From the NCBI GenBank assembly GCA_020025575.1, contig JAHHRW010000005.1:62001-126000 (forward strand): DNA of 64,000 nt, in the 5' to 3' direction. A model generated the notes under the pieces. It did not search any database, had not been told where the DNA came from, and saw nothing but the letters and a program-made list of their open reading frames with translations. The stretch is from Oscillospiraceae bacterium (GTDB lineage: Bacteria > Bacillota > Clostridia > Oscillospirales > Oscillospiraceae). Shown here one piece after another: positions 33,579 through 42,978 of the stretch; the stretch's first letter is position 1, and each line of letters begins with the position of its first letter. The position numbers and the translations under genes were made by a program.

Positions 33579-34739
33579 TCATCTCAAGATTGCATACTGG
33601 GGGAAGTTACCGCCCATAAGGGGGTTGGCATACTCGAAGAATTTATCATCGATCTTGTTGCCCTCCACGATCCACTCCAGAGGGAACTTCTTCTCTACAT
33701 TGGCAACCCGCTCAAGCGGTGCCAGAAACAGGTCGAAGGAGTACGTTTCACCACGGTGTGCATCGATGGCTACCATATAATCGCTCTGACCGCGGATGGC
33801 GGATTCCAGAGCAAACTTACCTACAGCGTAGGCCTCCGTCTGGTCTACACGGGAGGCGTAGGGGATGGCAGCGCGACCCAGAAGACCGGGCTTTTCAGCA
33901 CGGGACTTGATGTTTAATTTTTGGATGATATTGTCGGTGACGTGCTGGGCAGTGCCGCCGGGAATCATATGACCAAAACCGTCCACAATGCCGGTGGAGG
34001 CCAGAGGCTTTCCGTCCAGACCGCAGATGCCCTCGCTGACGGTGACCAGCAGACCCTTGCCCTTTGCCCAGGCATTTTCAATGTCGGCCAGCATCTTCTG
34101 CTCATCTACCAGAACCTCAGGCAGGTAGGTCAGTACCTCACAGTTGGTTGCACGTGCTGCCAAAGCCGATGCTGCGGTGACCCAGCCGGCGTTGCGCCCC
34201 ATGAGTTCCAGAACCACCACGTGGATGGGCAGCCCCGAGGCATCCAGAGCCAGCTCGCAGGCGGATTCTGCTGCATAGCGGCCTGCAGAGCCGAAACCGG
34301 GGCAGTGGTCGGTGATGTCCAGATCGTTGTCCATGGTTTTGGGAATGCCGATCACTTTCGCATCCAGACCCTCTGCCTGAGCCAGCTTGCTGACCTTGTT
34401 GCAGGTGTCCATGGAGTCGTTGCCGCCGTTATAGAAGAAACAGTCGATTTTGAACTTCTTCAGGGTTTCAATGACGGTGGGATAATCGGCATCGGTGAGC
34501 TTTCTGCGGCAGGAACCGATTGCAGAGGCAGGGGTGTGAGACAGGCGGGCAATGGTAGCGGCAGGCACATCGGTCAGATCTATGAGATCGCCCTTGAGAA
34601 TGCCCTCTGCACCAAACCGGGCGGCGTAAATCTTATCAACTTTGCCGCTTTCGCGGGCAGCTTCCACCACACCCTGCAGGGAGGTGTTGATGACTGCGGT
34701 AGGGCCGCCGCCGTGGGCGACCAGAATATTAAGACCCAT
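33579..34739 (-). CDS. pfp: PPi-dependent 6-phosphofructokinase
   Basis: The 386-residue enzyme has the phosphofructokinase fold. Its donor-site residues point to pyrophosphate rather than ATP: Asp108 in GGNDS (105-109), where ATP enzymes have Gly, and Lys134 in PKTMDND, where ATP enzymes have Gly. MGRNAGW and the PGG segment mark the sugar site. It would phosphorylate fructose 6-phosphate, the product of NagB, to fructose 1,6-bisphosphate for the aldolase next to it, reversibly and without ATP. Confidence 0.9.
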   Translation of the reverse strand: MGLNILVAHGGGPTAVINTSLQGVVEAARESGKVDKIYAARFGAEGILKGDLIDLTDVPAATIARLSHTPASAIGSCRRKLTDADYPTVIETLKKFKIDCFFYNGGNDSMDTCNKVSKLAQAEGLDAKVIGIPKTMDNDLDITDHCPGFGSAGRYAAESACELALDASGLPIHVVVLELMGRNAGWVTAASALAARATNCEVLTYLPEVLVDEQKMLADIENAWAKGKGLLVTVSEGICGLDGKPLASTGIVDGFGHMIPGGTAQHVTDNIIQKLNIKSRAEKPGLLGRAAIPYASRVDQTEAYAVGKFALESAIRGQSDYMVAIDAHRGETYSFDLFLAPLERVANVEKKFPLEWIVEGNKIDDKFFEYANPLMGGNFPQYAILR

Positions 34740-34758
34740 TATTTTTTACCTCGATCCA

Positions 34759-35913
34759 TTAAATGCCGGCCTTTTTGTAGCGCTCGGCCATTTCATCCAG
34801 CGTAACGCGCTCAACCAGAGAGGCCTTGCCTACGGAGTCGAATTCCACGATCAGCGTGCCGACCACTTCCTTGACACCGCGTTCAATGCAGTCAACGATC
34901 TTTGCAACATCCTCGGTGGGCACGTTGCCATACATAACGGTATCCATGATGGGCGTCAGGAAGGCTCTGGGGTCAAAGTCGGATTTCTTGGTTTCCAGCA
35001 GCTGATAGATGGGGGCGATGGACTCGCTGGTGCGCAGTTCGGGGTTGTTCCAGAACAGCTCACGCATGTTGCGGGTAACAGCCAGACGAATGTCGGTGTC
35101 AACATTGATTTTCGCAATGCCCAGACGGGAAACTTCCTTCAGCTGCTCCTTGGAGATGCCGTAGGCGTTGTGAATGTCACCGCCCAGCTGATTGATCTCC
35201 TCAACAATGTACTGGGGAACGGTGGAGGAACCGTGGCTGACCAGAGCGCAGAACAGACCCTCGTGACGCAGGCACTCCTTGGTGGCAATGGCAATCTCCT
35301 TGCGAATCTTAGCACCCTTGCCCTTGTTTGCGCCGTGTTTGGTGCCATAGCTGATTGCCAGGGCATCCACGCCGGTCTTCTTTACAAATTCGATGGCATC
35401 CATGGGGTTGGTGTAGGTGGAAGTTTCGCTGAAAACATGGTCTTCTACGCCAGCCAGAACGCCCAGCTCGCCTTCTACGGTAACGCCGCGCTCGTGAGCA
35501 AGCTTGACCACTTCACGGGTCAGGGCGATGTTGTCCTCAAAGGGCAGGCTGGAGCCGTCGATCATGACGGAAGTGTAGCCGCCATCCATAGCAGCAATGC
35601 AGGAATCGATGTTTTTACCATGATCCAGGTGCAGGGCAACGGGGATGGGGCTGTCCTCACCGTAAAGTTTCACGGCCTTGGCAATGTTGTTTGCGCCGAC
35701 CTTCTTGTCTTCCAGAGTGCCGTTTGCAAAATCGGTGCGGCCGCCCATGAAAGCGTTTGCCAGATCTGCGCCCTGAATGATGGCGGCAGAGCGGAACATT
35801 TCGTGGACCTGGATAACGGCCTTTGCCTGTGCAACGGCGTTGACATTGAATGCGCCCTGTGCATAGTTATACTTTTCGGTAGCCTCTAAAATGGCTCTCA
35901 TTGGTACTAACAT
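34759..35913 (-). CDS. fba: Class II fructose-bisphosphate aldolase
   Basis: The 384-residue protein starts MLVPMRAILEATEKYNYAQGAFNVN and has the zinc site HLDHGK (His95, Asp97, His98), GELGVLAGVEDHV, and the later SHGSS with INVDTDIR. These mark the class II FbaA/GatY/KbaY family. It cleaves fructose 1,6-bisphosphate, or possibly tagatose bisphosphate, to two triose phosphates. Given the PPi-PFK and triose isomerase beside it, the fructose substrate is likely. Length is at the long end for the family. Confidence 0.92.
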   Translation of the reverse strand: MLVPMRAILEATEKYNYAQGAFNVNAVAQAKAVIQVHEMFRSAAIIQGADLANAFMGGRTDFANGTLEDKKVGANNIAKAVKLYGEDSPIPVALHLDHGKNIDSCIAAMDGGYTSVMIDGSSLPFEDNIALTREVVKLAHERGVTVEGELGVLAGVEDHVFSETSTYTNPMDAIEFVKKTGVDALAISYGTKHGANKGKGAKIRKEIAIATKECLRHEGLFCALVSHGSSTVPQYIVEEINQLGGDIHNAYGISKEQLKEVSRLGIAKINVDTDIRLAVTRNMRELFWNNPELRTSESIAPIYQLLETKKSDFDPRAFLTPIMDTVMYGNVPTEDVAKIVDCIERGVKEVVGTLIVEFDSVGKASLVERVTLDEMAERYKKAGI

Positions 35914-35967
35914 ATCTATTCTCCTTTACTTCATCGTTTTGACGATGCGATTTATGACAAGAGATCA

Positions 35968-36786
35968 TCAGAAGGGCTGCTTTGCTGCATTTGCATTCAG
36001 ATAAATCATAGCATCCTTGTGGTTCTGCAGCAGGCTGGCGGGGAAGTGCGCAGTGACTTCGCCGTAAGCAGCCTGACGGACAACGGAGCGGTGCCAGTCA
36101 CGGAATACACCCAGACGCACCTTCTTGGCACCCAGAATCTGTGCCATGCCGATGGTGACGCACTTCTTAGGCATTGCATCGATGGCGCCGTTCAAATCGC
36201 CGATGGCATTGGAAGTCAGCGTTTCGCGGCTGATGTTCAGCACTCTGGTCTGCAGGTTTGCAAAGGCCTCGGCGGTCAGTTCGTCCTGTGCCTCATTGAA
36301 GGCCAGATGACCGTTGATGCCAATACCACCAAAAGCGATATCCACACCACCCAACTGCTCGATCACCCGGGCCACATGGCCGGGATCCTTGGGGTCGGGG
36401 AAGATGCGCTGCTCTTCGGGCATGACCAGTTCCGGATCAATCTGGGAGTAAACGGTGCGGTTCATAAAACCATGGAAGGACAGAGGGCTTTCAAAATCAA
36501 TGTAGGTCTCGTCATCGTTGAGGTACTCGTCCATGTTGATGAACCAGCAGTTCTTCAGGCTGACGCGTTCACGGTTGACCAGACGAACAAAAATGGGATA
36601 CTGACCCACGGGGCCCACGGGGCAGATAAAAACGGTTCGCATTCCTGCGGCGTTGTGCTCTTTGATGGTGTTGACCATTTCCAGCGCCATTTCATAGAAG
36701 ACTTCGCCGGAATCCCCCAGTTTCAGAAGAGGAATCTTGGCATCCTTGCCCAGATCTTGTGCGGAAATCTGATAATAATTACCCAT
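35968..36786 (-). CDS. nagB: Glucosamine-6-phosphate deaminase family (NagB-like)
   Basis: The 272-residue protein has the NagB/SugarP_isomerase motifs NMDEYL (84-89, with the catalytic Asp-Glu pair) and GIGINGHLAFNE (154-165, His160 as ring-opening base). NagB converts glucosamine 6-phosphate to fructose 6-phosphate and ammonia. The N-terminal 60 residues differ from common NagB, so a related amino-sugar isomerase is possible. It lies between the ROK regulator and the aldolase, and with nagA supplies the next enzyme of the pathway. Confidence 0.87.
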   Translation of the reverse strand: MGNYYQISAQDLGKDAKIPLLKLGDSGEVFYEMALEMVNTIKEHNAAGMRTVFICPVGPVGQYPIFVRLVNRERVSLKNCWFINMDEYLNDDETYIDFESPLSFHGFMNRTVYSQIDPELVMPEEQRIFPDPKDPGHVARVIEQLGGVDIAFGGIGINGHLAFNEAQDELTAEAFANLQTRVLNISRETLTSNAIGDLNGAIDAMPKKCVTIGMAQILGAKKVRLGVFRDWHRSVVRQAAYGEVTAHFPASLLQNHKDAMIYLNANAAKQPF

Positions 36787-36826
36787 GTCTGATACACTCC
36801 TATTGTAGTATTGTATTTGGAATCGT

Positions 36827-38023
36827 TTATGCGTGGATTACACATTTCAAAATTGCCAGTGCGGCACCGCCCAGGGCACCATCTGCCGGATCGCTGGTAA
36901 GAAATTCTACAGTTCCCAGTCGATAATTCTTTTTTGTGAAATCAAATTGTTCCAGAATCATCTCCAGAAAATCCTGCCGAATGTCCTCGTTGTTAAATAG
37001 CCTGCCGTGGAGAAAAAGTTTTTCCGGATTCATCAAGATGGCGATGTTCAGTATGGAAATACACAGGTATTTCAGTGCCTGCGTGACGATTTGGCGGATT
37101 GCCGGATCGCCCAGAGTGTAAGCTGCCGTCACATGATCGATGGTCAGATCCTCCGGACACTGGGCGAAATTGTGCAGCAGTGAAGTATCGTTGTGGTTAA
37201 ATATAAAGGCGGCGCTTTCTAGCAGTGCCGGTTCTGTGGCTACGGTTTGCAGACATCCGCGCTTGCCGCATTCGCAGCGTTTACCATCGGGGACGGCAAT
37301 GGTATGCCCGATTTCCCCAGAGCCATAGGTGGTTCCGATATAAAGGCCATCCTCTGTCATATTGGCACAGAACATTCCCAGCCCCACATGGAACAGTGCG
37401 AAGTTAGAAGGTGTATTCTGAGGGGAGTGCAGGTACTGTGCCACCGCCATACAGCGAATGTTGTTTTCAAAAACCACAGGATAATCAAATGCAGCCTGTA
37501 TGGAAAGACCGTCAAAATCCTGCCATTTATCGTTGCTGGCAATCATGTGCTGATTGTTATGGTCCATGTGACCCGGAATGGCAATACCGATGCCCAGAAT
37601 CCGGTCTTTCGGCACATCGATGCTGTCGATGCAGGCACGAATGCACGCTATGATAAAGGCATTGACATTGTCCGAAATATGGGAAGAAAACGGGTTGCTT
37701 TTGCGGTACAGCATGCGTCCGTGCAGATCGGCAGCGCAGGTGGTCAGTCCTGTCAGTGTGGCCTCTACACCGATGGTGCAGCCGGAGCCGCCAAAGATAT
37801 CCAGAGCGATTCGGCTCCTGCCGATGGAGCCACGGTCTTCCTCGATTTGTCCCAGCTCGTTGACGAGCCCGTCTTTTGTCATGGCGGCTACGGTAGTTGT
37901 CACAGTGGCCGGGGTGATTCCGGTCAAATCGCTGATGTCTTTTCGGGAAATTCCCGGGTTTCTATAAAGACATTCCAAAATTCGATCGAAGTTGGAAAGT
38001 TTGATGATTTTCTGTTTGTACAT
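36827..38023 (-). CDS. ROK-family transcriptional repressor (NagC/XylR type)
   Basis: The 398-residue protein has a winged helix-turn-helix at the N-terminus (SRKDISDLTGITPATVTTTV) and a ROK sugar-binding domain with the zinc motif CECGKRGCLQ. The phosphate-binding glycines of ROK kinases are degenerate (GVEATLTG, GIGIAIPG), so it is a sensor rather than a kinase. It likely represses this locus until an amino sugar or its phosphate binds. Candidate operators lie in the divergent region at 39962-40168. Confidence 0.88.
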   Translation of the reverse strand: MYKQKIIKLSNFDRILECLYRNPGISRKDISDLTGITPATVTTTVAAMTKDGLVNELGQIEEDRGSIGRSRIALDIFGGSGCTIGVEATLTGLTTCAADLHGRMLYRKSNPFSSHISDNVNAFIIACIRACIDSIDVPKDRILGIGIAIPGHMDHNNQHMIASNDKWQDFDGLSIQAAFDYPVVFENNIRCMAVAQYLHSPQNTPSNFALFHVGLGMFCANMTEDGLYIGTTYGSGEIGHTIAVPDGKRCECGKRGCLQTVATEPALLESAAFIFNHNDTSLLHNFAQCPEDLTIDHVTAAYTLGDPAIRQIVTQALKYLCISILNIAILMNPEKLFLHGRLFNNEDIRQDFLEMILEQFDFTKKNYRLGTVEFLTSDPADGALGGAALAILKCVIHA

Positions 38024-38041
38024 GGTGCTACCTCTGCTTAA

Positions 38042-39925
38042 TTATTCGATTTGGGTGAATCCGGTGTATTTTGTAGCGACCTCGATGACTCGATATACAT
38101 CAAGCTGGGATTGATACTTCAGTTCGTTCTGCTGGATATAGTCACAGAATTCGCCGAAGAGCGCATCTGCGGTGGCTTGGTCTCCCTCGCACAGTGCGGC
38201 AAGGGCAGAGGAAAGCAAGATGCAGTAGCGGCCGTGAAATTTCAGGAACTCCCAGTTTGCATCATATTGGGAAGAATGCGGATGCAATTCGTCAATATCC
38301 AGCAGGAATGCCAGTGCAGTCTGGGCCAGATGGTGGAACTGAACCTTTTTATCAGGTTGTTTTCTGGGGCCGTGGCCGTTGAAGTAGTCGGTGTCGCTCA
38401 GCTCGGAGAGCTGTTCCAGATATTCTACCACCATTTCATATCCATTGCCATACATCCCGCGGAAATAGGTCTTTTTCAGCTCCTCATAGGAAATGCGCAG
38501 ATCCAGCAATGCCTGCCCCATGACGAAATTGGGGAAACCGCTGGGGGTCATGGCTCGCAGCTCTTGGCAGCTCATATAGCCATCGGTTTTCAGATCCTTG
38601 AGCGCATGAATATCGTCGTAAATCACTTTGGCGATTTTCATGTACCCGAAATCACCGTAGTGGGCACGGCCCAGGGGATAATCGTAGAAGAAACTGTCTC
38701 CGGAATACGTTTTTTTCCAGTTGAAATAGTGGGTGAGGTTTTCTTCTACGGTTTCGGGCAGACGGAACTGGTTGCGCACATAGGGATTGATGGGGGCGTT
38801 TACCGCCCGGTGGGGGTAGGGCTTTTCAAAGGTGCGGCTGATGGGCGCAAACATCAGGCAAAAGCGCTCCGGGTGGTTCAGCTTGCTGCAAAGCGGAGCA
38901 TACAGCAGCTCCTGATACAGCAGAAAAACGATTTTGGTGTCCAGATGCGCTTCATCCAGCCGCTGATTCAGTTCGTTTAGAAGTTCGATATACTGGTCGG
39001 ACAATGTGGTCTGGGCACATTTTTCACACTCGCATACATTATTATGTTCATCAGCCAGCCAAAAGTGTAGATAGTTGACACTCTTGTGCTCCTTTGCATA
39101 GGCAATGACCTGATCAATGAGGCGTTTTCTGGCTTTGGGATTGGAATAGCATAGATTGGTGTTGGTTGGAATGCCGCCGTGCAGTTCTCGCTTTCCTGCG
39201 ACCTCTGCCAGCAGTTCTTTCATTTCCGGGGGCAGATCGTGATCTTCCTCCCGCCAGCCGGTATTGGAAAAACCAATTGCCTCTGCCGTCCAGCCGTGGC
39301 CAACCCTGTGATCCAACAGACCCCGCAGCACCATTGCCTCGGTGACAGCGGTTTCCATATGATCCATCTGCTCCCGGGATTGGGGTTCAGGCGCAAGCGT
39401 TGGATTAAATGTATGGTTATACCACCGCTCAAAGAAAATATCCGGCTTTTTGAATTGTACAAAGAAAGTGTTGTAGCCGTTTTTGGGCAGCCACTCAATA
39501 AAATCCAATACATTCTCCAGAGAATTTGCCCCCTCGATGCAGACACCCCGGTGGCGAAAATCCGCTGTTTTTTCTGTTTTGGGGCACAGCAGTTCATCTG
39601 GGGAAGAAAGACTTGGAACAAAGGTACCGCCGGTTCCGGGGCGGAGAAAAACAAATCCGATGGTCTTCAGGTAGTCATATACACCCATCAGGACACTGCG
39701 AGGGTTGCTGCCTATCACGAAACCACCAAGCTTTGTAAATTCATAGCTGAAGTGATCGGTGGCGGCATCTTGGGCAGCTGTATCATCGACCCGTAAAGAT
39801 ACGGTGTAGTTCTCTATGAAATGTGCAGCTCCGGCAGGCAGCATATCCAAATGAGAGATGAGTTCACGCCCTGCCAATGCCAGGGTGGGGTTTTGATTAT
39901 TTGGATCAATCACCATTTTACTCAT
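38042..39925 (-). CDS. DUF4838/GH20-like putative glycoside hydrolase
   Basis: The 627-residue protein matches the DUF4838-type architecture. Its N-terminal alpha/beta domain is like the first domain of hexosaminidases and glucuronidases (FVIGSNPRSVLMGVYDYLKTIGFVF). A TIM barrel follows with RGVCIEGANSLENVLDFIEWLPKNGYNTFFV and WLADEHNNVCECEKC, whose acidic pair and cysteines are typical. There is no signal peptide, so it acts inside the cell on an imported sugar or glycoside. It is the first gene of the minus-strand operon. Cleavage specificity is unknown; an N-acetylhexosaminide would fit the context. Confidence 0.78.
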   Translation of the reverse strand: MSKMVIDPNNQNPTLALAGRELISHLDMLPAGAAHFIENYTVSLRVDDTAAQDAATDHFSYEFTKLGGFVIGSNPRSVLMGVYDYLKTIGFVFLRPGTGGTFVPSLSSPDELLCPKTEKTADFRHRGVCIEGANSLENVLDFIEWLPKNGYNTFFVQFKKPDIFFERWYNHTFNPTLAPEPQSREQMDHMETAVTEAMVLRGLLDHRVGHGWTAEAIGFSNTGWREEDHDLPPEMKELLAEVAGKRELHGGIPTNTNLCYSNPKARKRLIDQVIAYAKEHKSVNYLHFWLADEHNNVCECEKCAQTTLSDQYIELLNELNQRLDEAHLDTKIVFLLYQELLYAPLCSKLNHPERFCLMFAPISRTFEKPYPHRAVNAPINPYVRNQFRLPETVEENLTHYFNWKKTYSGDSFFYDYPLGRAHYGDFGYMKIAKVIYDDIHALKDLKTDGYMSCQELRAMTPSGFPNFVMGQALLDLRISYEELKKTYFRGMYGNGYEMVVEYLEQLSELSDTDYFNGHGPRKQPDKKVQFHHLAQTALAFLLDIDELHPHSSQYDANWEFLKFHGRYCILLSSALAALCEGDQATADALFGEFCDYIQQNELKYQSQLDVYRVIEVATKYTGFTQIE

Positions 39926-39961
39926 GTATATCCTCCATTACTTTGATATAGTTGTCCCTTA

Positions 39962-40002
39962 TTTTATAATTATATTTTATAATTAAACAGCCCAAAGGTC
40001 AA
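39962..40002 (-). promoter_or_regulatory. Promoter and repeat operator of the sugar operon
   Basis: Minus strand -35 TTGACC (40002-39997), 17-bp spacer, -10 TAAAAT (39979-39974). An 11-bp direct repeat TTTTATAATTA (39962-39972 and 39975-39985) covers the -10 box, well placed for a repressor such as the ROK protein. Confidence 0.6.
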
Positions 40003-40147
40003 CTGCAATTCGGCAGGTAAAATTGTACGAAATAACCGAATGTGATTTGTGTCACATATACGAACTTTAATTTGTGGTTATTTTTCTGCTTGAAATCAAT
40101 AATTTTTTCTGTTATGCTCAGTTCAAACTTAGTTGACCCGGATTCAT

Positions 40148-40168
40148 TTGGTTATAACTTATAATCAA
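40148..40168. promoter_or_regulatory. Palindromic operator candidate before the ABC transporter
   Basis: A 21-bp near-perfect palindrome, TTGGTTATAA-C-TTATAATCAA, matches 9 of 10 arm positions and shares the TTATAAT core with the repeat on the other side of the region. It lies downstream of a TTGACC at 40133 and would block transcription of the transporter. No ideal promoter spacing is visible on the plus strand. Confidence 0.55.
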
Positions 40169-40218
40169 TAACGGCCAGACTAACAGAACGGTGAATACAG
40201 ATTTAAGGAGTTGTGACT

Positions 40219-40992
40219 ATGGTAAAGAAGAAGAAAGGGCTGTACATCAGCAACAAAGTGTGGCTGTTGATTTCCCTTTGTGCAGCGCTGGCTGTGTGGT
40301 ATTTGCTGTCAATTGGGGAATCGACAAGCCGAAGTTTCCCATTTGTTGACAAGGTGGTTCCCGCTGTTGGGACCATGATCGATCGGGGCGCATTTTGGAA
40401 GGATATCGCAAGCAGTATGGCCTGTGTAGGCATGGGCTTTGGCTTGGGTTTTGTAACATCCCTGCCCATTGCTTTCCTGATGGCTTGGTACACGCCGGTT
40501 CAGAAGATTCTGGAGCCATGGATCAACTTCATCCGTAACATTCCTGCACTGGGTTATGCGCCGCTGTTGGTGATCACGTTCGGTGTCGGGCAGAAACCCG
40601 CAGTCATCCTGATTTGGATCTGCACCTTCATGACCATGAGCATCACCATCTATCAGGGCATCAAGAACATTGATACCACCATCCTGAAGGCGGCTCGGGT
40701 TCTGGGTGCAAATGATTTCGACATTTTCGTAAAAATTATCTGTCCTGCAACGGTTCCGTTCATCATTACCGCTGTTCGACTGGGCCTCAGTGCTGCGCTG
40801 ACCACCCTGCTGGCTGCAGAGTCCACCGGTGCACAGGCTGGTATCGGTATGAGAATTCGCTCGCTGGCAAACTCCTTTGATGCGCCTCCGATGCTGATGT
40901 ATATTATTTTGCTGGGCATCATTGGTCTGGTTCTGGTAAAGATCGTTGATATTATTGAAAGGAAGCTCACAGGATGGCAGGAGAAAATTTGA
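40219..40992 (+). CDS. ABC transporter permease, NitT/TauT (SsuC-like) family
   Basis: The 257-residue protein has six hydrophobic helices and the family EAA loop (AARVLGANDFDIFVKIICPATVPF). It follows the SsuC/TauC plan (WINFIRNIPALGYAPLLVITFG). ATG 40219 has AAGGAG eight bases upstream; a GTG at 40213 is too close. It forms the membrane channel of the importer encoded by this three-gene unit. Its 3' end overlaps the ATPase gene by 19 bp. Confidence 0.9.
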   Translation: MVKKKKGLYISNKVWLLISLCAALAVWYLLSIGESTSRSFPFVDKVVPAVGTMIDRGAFWKDIASSMACVGMGFGLGFVTSLPIAFLMAWYTPVQKILEPWINFIRNIPALGYAPLLVITFGVGQKPAVILIWICTFMTMSITIYQGIKNIDTTILKAARVLGANDFDIFVKIICPATVPFIITAVRLGLSAALTTLLAAESTGAQAGIGMRIRSLANSFDAPPMLMYIILLGIIGLVLVKIVDIIERKLTGWQEKI

Positions 40993-41762
40993 TTAAGCTG
41001 AAAATCGACAACGTTTACAAAGAGTACGTTGGTCGTAATGGCAAGACCGTAGCCCTGAACGGCGTAAGTCTTGATATTAAGGAAAATGAGTTCATTTGCG
41101 TGGTAGGCCCTTCCGGCTGCGGTAAGTCCACGCTGCTGAATATCATTGCCGGTCTGCTGGAGCCTACCAGCGGCGAAGTGTACCTGGATGGCAAGAAAAT
41201 CGAGGGCACCGGCGTTGAGCGTGGTGTCGTGTTCCAGGGATACGCCCTGTTCCCCTGGAGAACCGTCCTCAAGAATGTGATGTTCGGTCTGGAAATCAAA
41301 AAGGTTCCCAAGGCAGAGGCGGAGAAGATTGCGCGCAAGTACATCAAGGCGGTTGGCCTGGAGGGCTTTGAAAACTCCTACCCCAAGGAGCTTTCCGGCG
41401 GTATGCGTCAGCGTGTTGCCATTGCCCGTGCCTATGCAGTAAACCCCGAGGTCCTGCTGCTGGACGAGCCATTCGGCGCACTGGATGCACAGACCCGTGT
41501 GCAGCTGCAAACGGAACTGCTGAACACCTGGGAACATGAGAAGAAGACCTGTTTCTTCATCACCCACGATGTGGATGAGGCGATCATTTTGGCACAGCGC
41601 GTCATCATCATGAGCGCCCGTCCCGGCCGCATCAAGAAAATTGTGGATATCGACATCCCCTATCCCAGAACCCAGGCAACCAAGAATGATCCCCGGTTCT
41701 TGGAACTGAAGACCGAAATTTGGAACGAAGTCTATCAGGAATTCCTGGAAGTCCGTAAATAA
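40974..41762 (+). CDS. ABC transporter ATPase, NitT/TauT (SsuB-like) family
   Basis: The 262-residue ATPase has Walker A GPSGCGKS, Q-loop VVFQGYALFPWRT, signature LSGGMRQR, Walker B LLLDEPFGALD and ITHDVDEAI, with the family-specific ARPGRI near the end. It powers the neighbouring permease. Its start overlaps the permease 3' end, and the coupling is strong evidence for one complex. Confidence 0.93.
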   Translation: MAGENLIKLKIDNVYKEYVGRNGKTVALNGVSLDIKENEFICVVGPSGCGKSTLLNIIAGLLEPTSGEVYLDGKKIEGTGVERGVVFQGYALFPWRTVLKNVMFGLEIKKVPKAEAEKIARKYIKAVGLEGFENSYPKELSGGMRQRVAIARAYAVNPEVLLLDEPFGALDAQTRVQLQTELLNTWEHEKKTCFFITHDVDEAIILAQRVIIMSARPGRIKKIVDIDIPYPRTQATKNDPRFLELKTEIWNEVYQEFLEVRK

Positions 41763-41817
41763 GTAATCTGCCGAGGAGAATCGGTAAAAAATCAAAATGA
41801 AAAATGGAGGAAATGAA

Positions 41818-42876
41818 ATGAAAAAGCTTTTGGCTCTGTTGCTTGCTCTGTGCATGGTCATGTCTTTGGCCGCATGCGGCGGAAACGGCAACACCGAAAC
41901 CACCGCCCCCGCTGGTAGTGAATCTGTCTCTGACACCGAAGGTACTGGTGAACCCGCCGCACCTCAGGAAACAGTCAAGCTCAATATTGGCTATATGCCC
42001 AACTACGCTTCCGTATGGTCCGTTTTGACCGCAATCGACAAGGGTTACTTTGCCGAAGAGGGTCTGGAAATCTCCCTGTGGCCCTTCAACGACGGCCCTT
42101 CTGAAATCGCCGCTATGGAAGGCGGCAGCATCGATCTGGCTTACATCGGCCATGGCGCACACAAGCTGTGCATCAACGGTCAGGCTCAGATTTTTCTGCC
42201 CTCCTCCGTCCACAGTACCGACCGCATCATTGTCCTGCCTTCTGCTGGCGTCAACTCCGCTGAGGAACTGGCAAACCTGAAGGGCAAGAAGATCGCTTAC
42301 AACGGCGGTTCCTCTTCTGAAACTGCTCTTAATGGTGCTCTGGGTGTTGCCGGTCTGACCTTAGACGATATTGAGGCTTTTGAGATGGATCCTTCCAACA
42401 TGGTTGCATCCATGATGTCCGGCAGCGTTGATGCATGTACTGCATGGAACCCCTACTCCAACCAGATTATGGAGAACTGCGAAGGCGCCAAGGAACTGGA
42501 ATTTGCCACCGACTCTGTAAACCTGTCCAGCTGGATCTGCCTGCCCAAGTTCGCAGAAGAGAACCGTGATGTTCTGGTTCGTTTCACCCGTGCACTGCTC
42601 AAGGGCATGGAGTTTGCCTCTAAGGAAGAGAACTGGCCCTATGTAATCGATCTGTACGCAAAGGAGTGCGCGAAGGATCCCGAGGCTTGCCAGGTCGAGA
42701 CTGCGGATGCCAAGTGGTTCTCCCCCGAGGACATCAAGACCGGACTGGCTGATGGCACCATGAAGGGTTACTACACTCGTCAGCAGGAAATGTTCATCGA
42801 GGGCGGCGCTGTTGAGGCTCCCGTTGATCTGGAAAACTATGTTCTGTTCGACGTGATCGAAGAGGCTCTGGGTTAA
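41818..42876 (+). CDS. Substrate-binding lipoprotein, NMT1/SsuA family
   Basis: The 352-residue protein starts MKKLLALLLALCMVMSLAAC, a signal peptide with lipobox, then a Thr/Glu/Gly linker and an SsuA/NMT1-type binding domain (LNIGYMPNYASVW, IDKGYFAEEGLE, GSIDLAYIGHGA). Relatives bind sulfonates, nitrate, pyrimidines or similar small anions, which is unexpected beside amino-sugar genes. ATG 41818 is preferred because GGAGG then lies about eight bases away. A strong terminator follows. The ligand cannot be told from sequence. Confidence 0.9.
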   Translation: MKKLLALLLALCMVMSLAACGGNGNTETTAPAGSESVSDTEGTGEPAAPQETVKLNIGYMPNYASVWSVLTAIDKGYFAEEGLEISLWPFNDGPSEIAAMEGGSIDLAYIGHGAHKLCINGQAQIFLPSSVHSTDRIIVLPSAGVNSAEELANLKGKKIAYNGGSSSETALNGALGVAGLTLDDIEAFEMDPSNMVASMMSGSVDACTAWNPYSNQIMENCEGAKELEFATDSVNLSSWICLPKFAEENRDVLVRFTRALLKGMEFASKEENWPYVIDLYAKECAKDPEACQVETADAKWFSPEDIKTGLADGTMKGYYTRQQEMFIEGGAVEAPVDLENYVLFDVIEEALG

Positions 42877-42917
42877 TCCCTCCGGCCAATCAACTGCATA
42901 CGATCTACGCTTGCTAA

Positions 42918-42948
42918 AAGGGGCCGCTTGCATCGCAAGCGGCCCCTT
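42918..42948 (+). terminator. Terminator of the NitT/TauT transporter operon
   Basis: A perfect 14-bp stem (42918-42931 with 42935-42948) with a three-base loop; the T run is short. Confidence 0.75.
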
Positions 42949-42978
42949 ATTTCGGCTTTTATGAAAGGATGAAACGTA

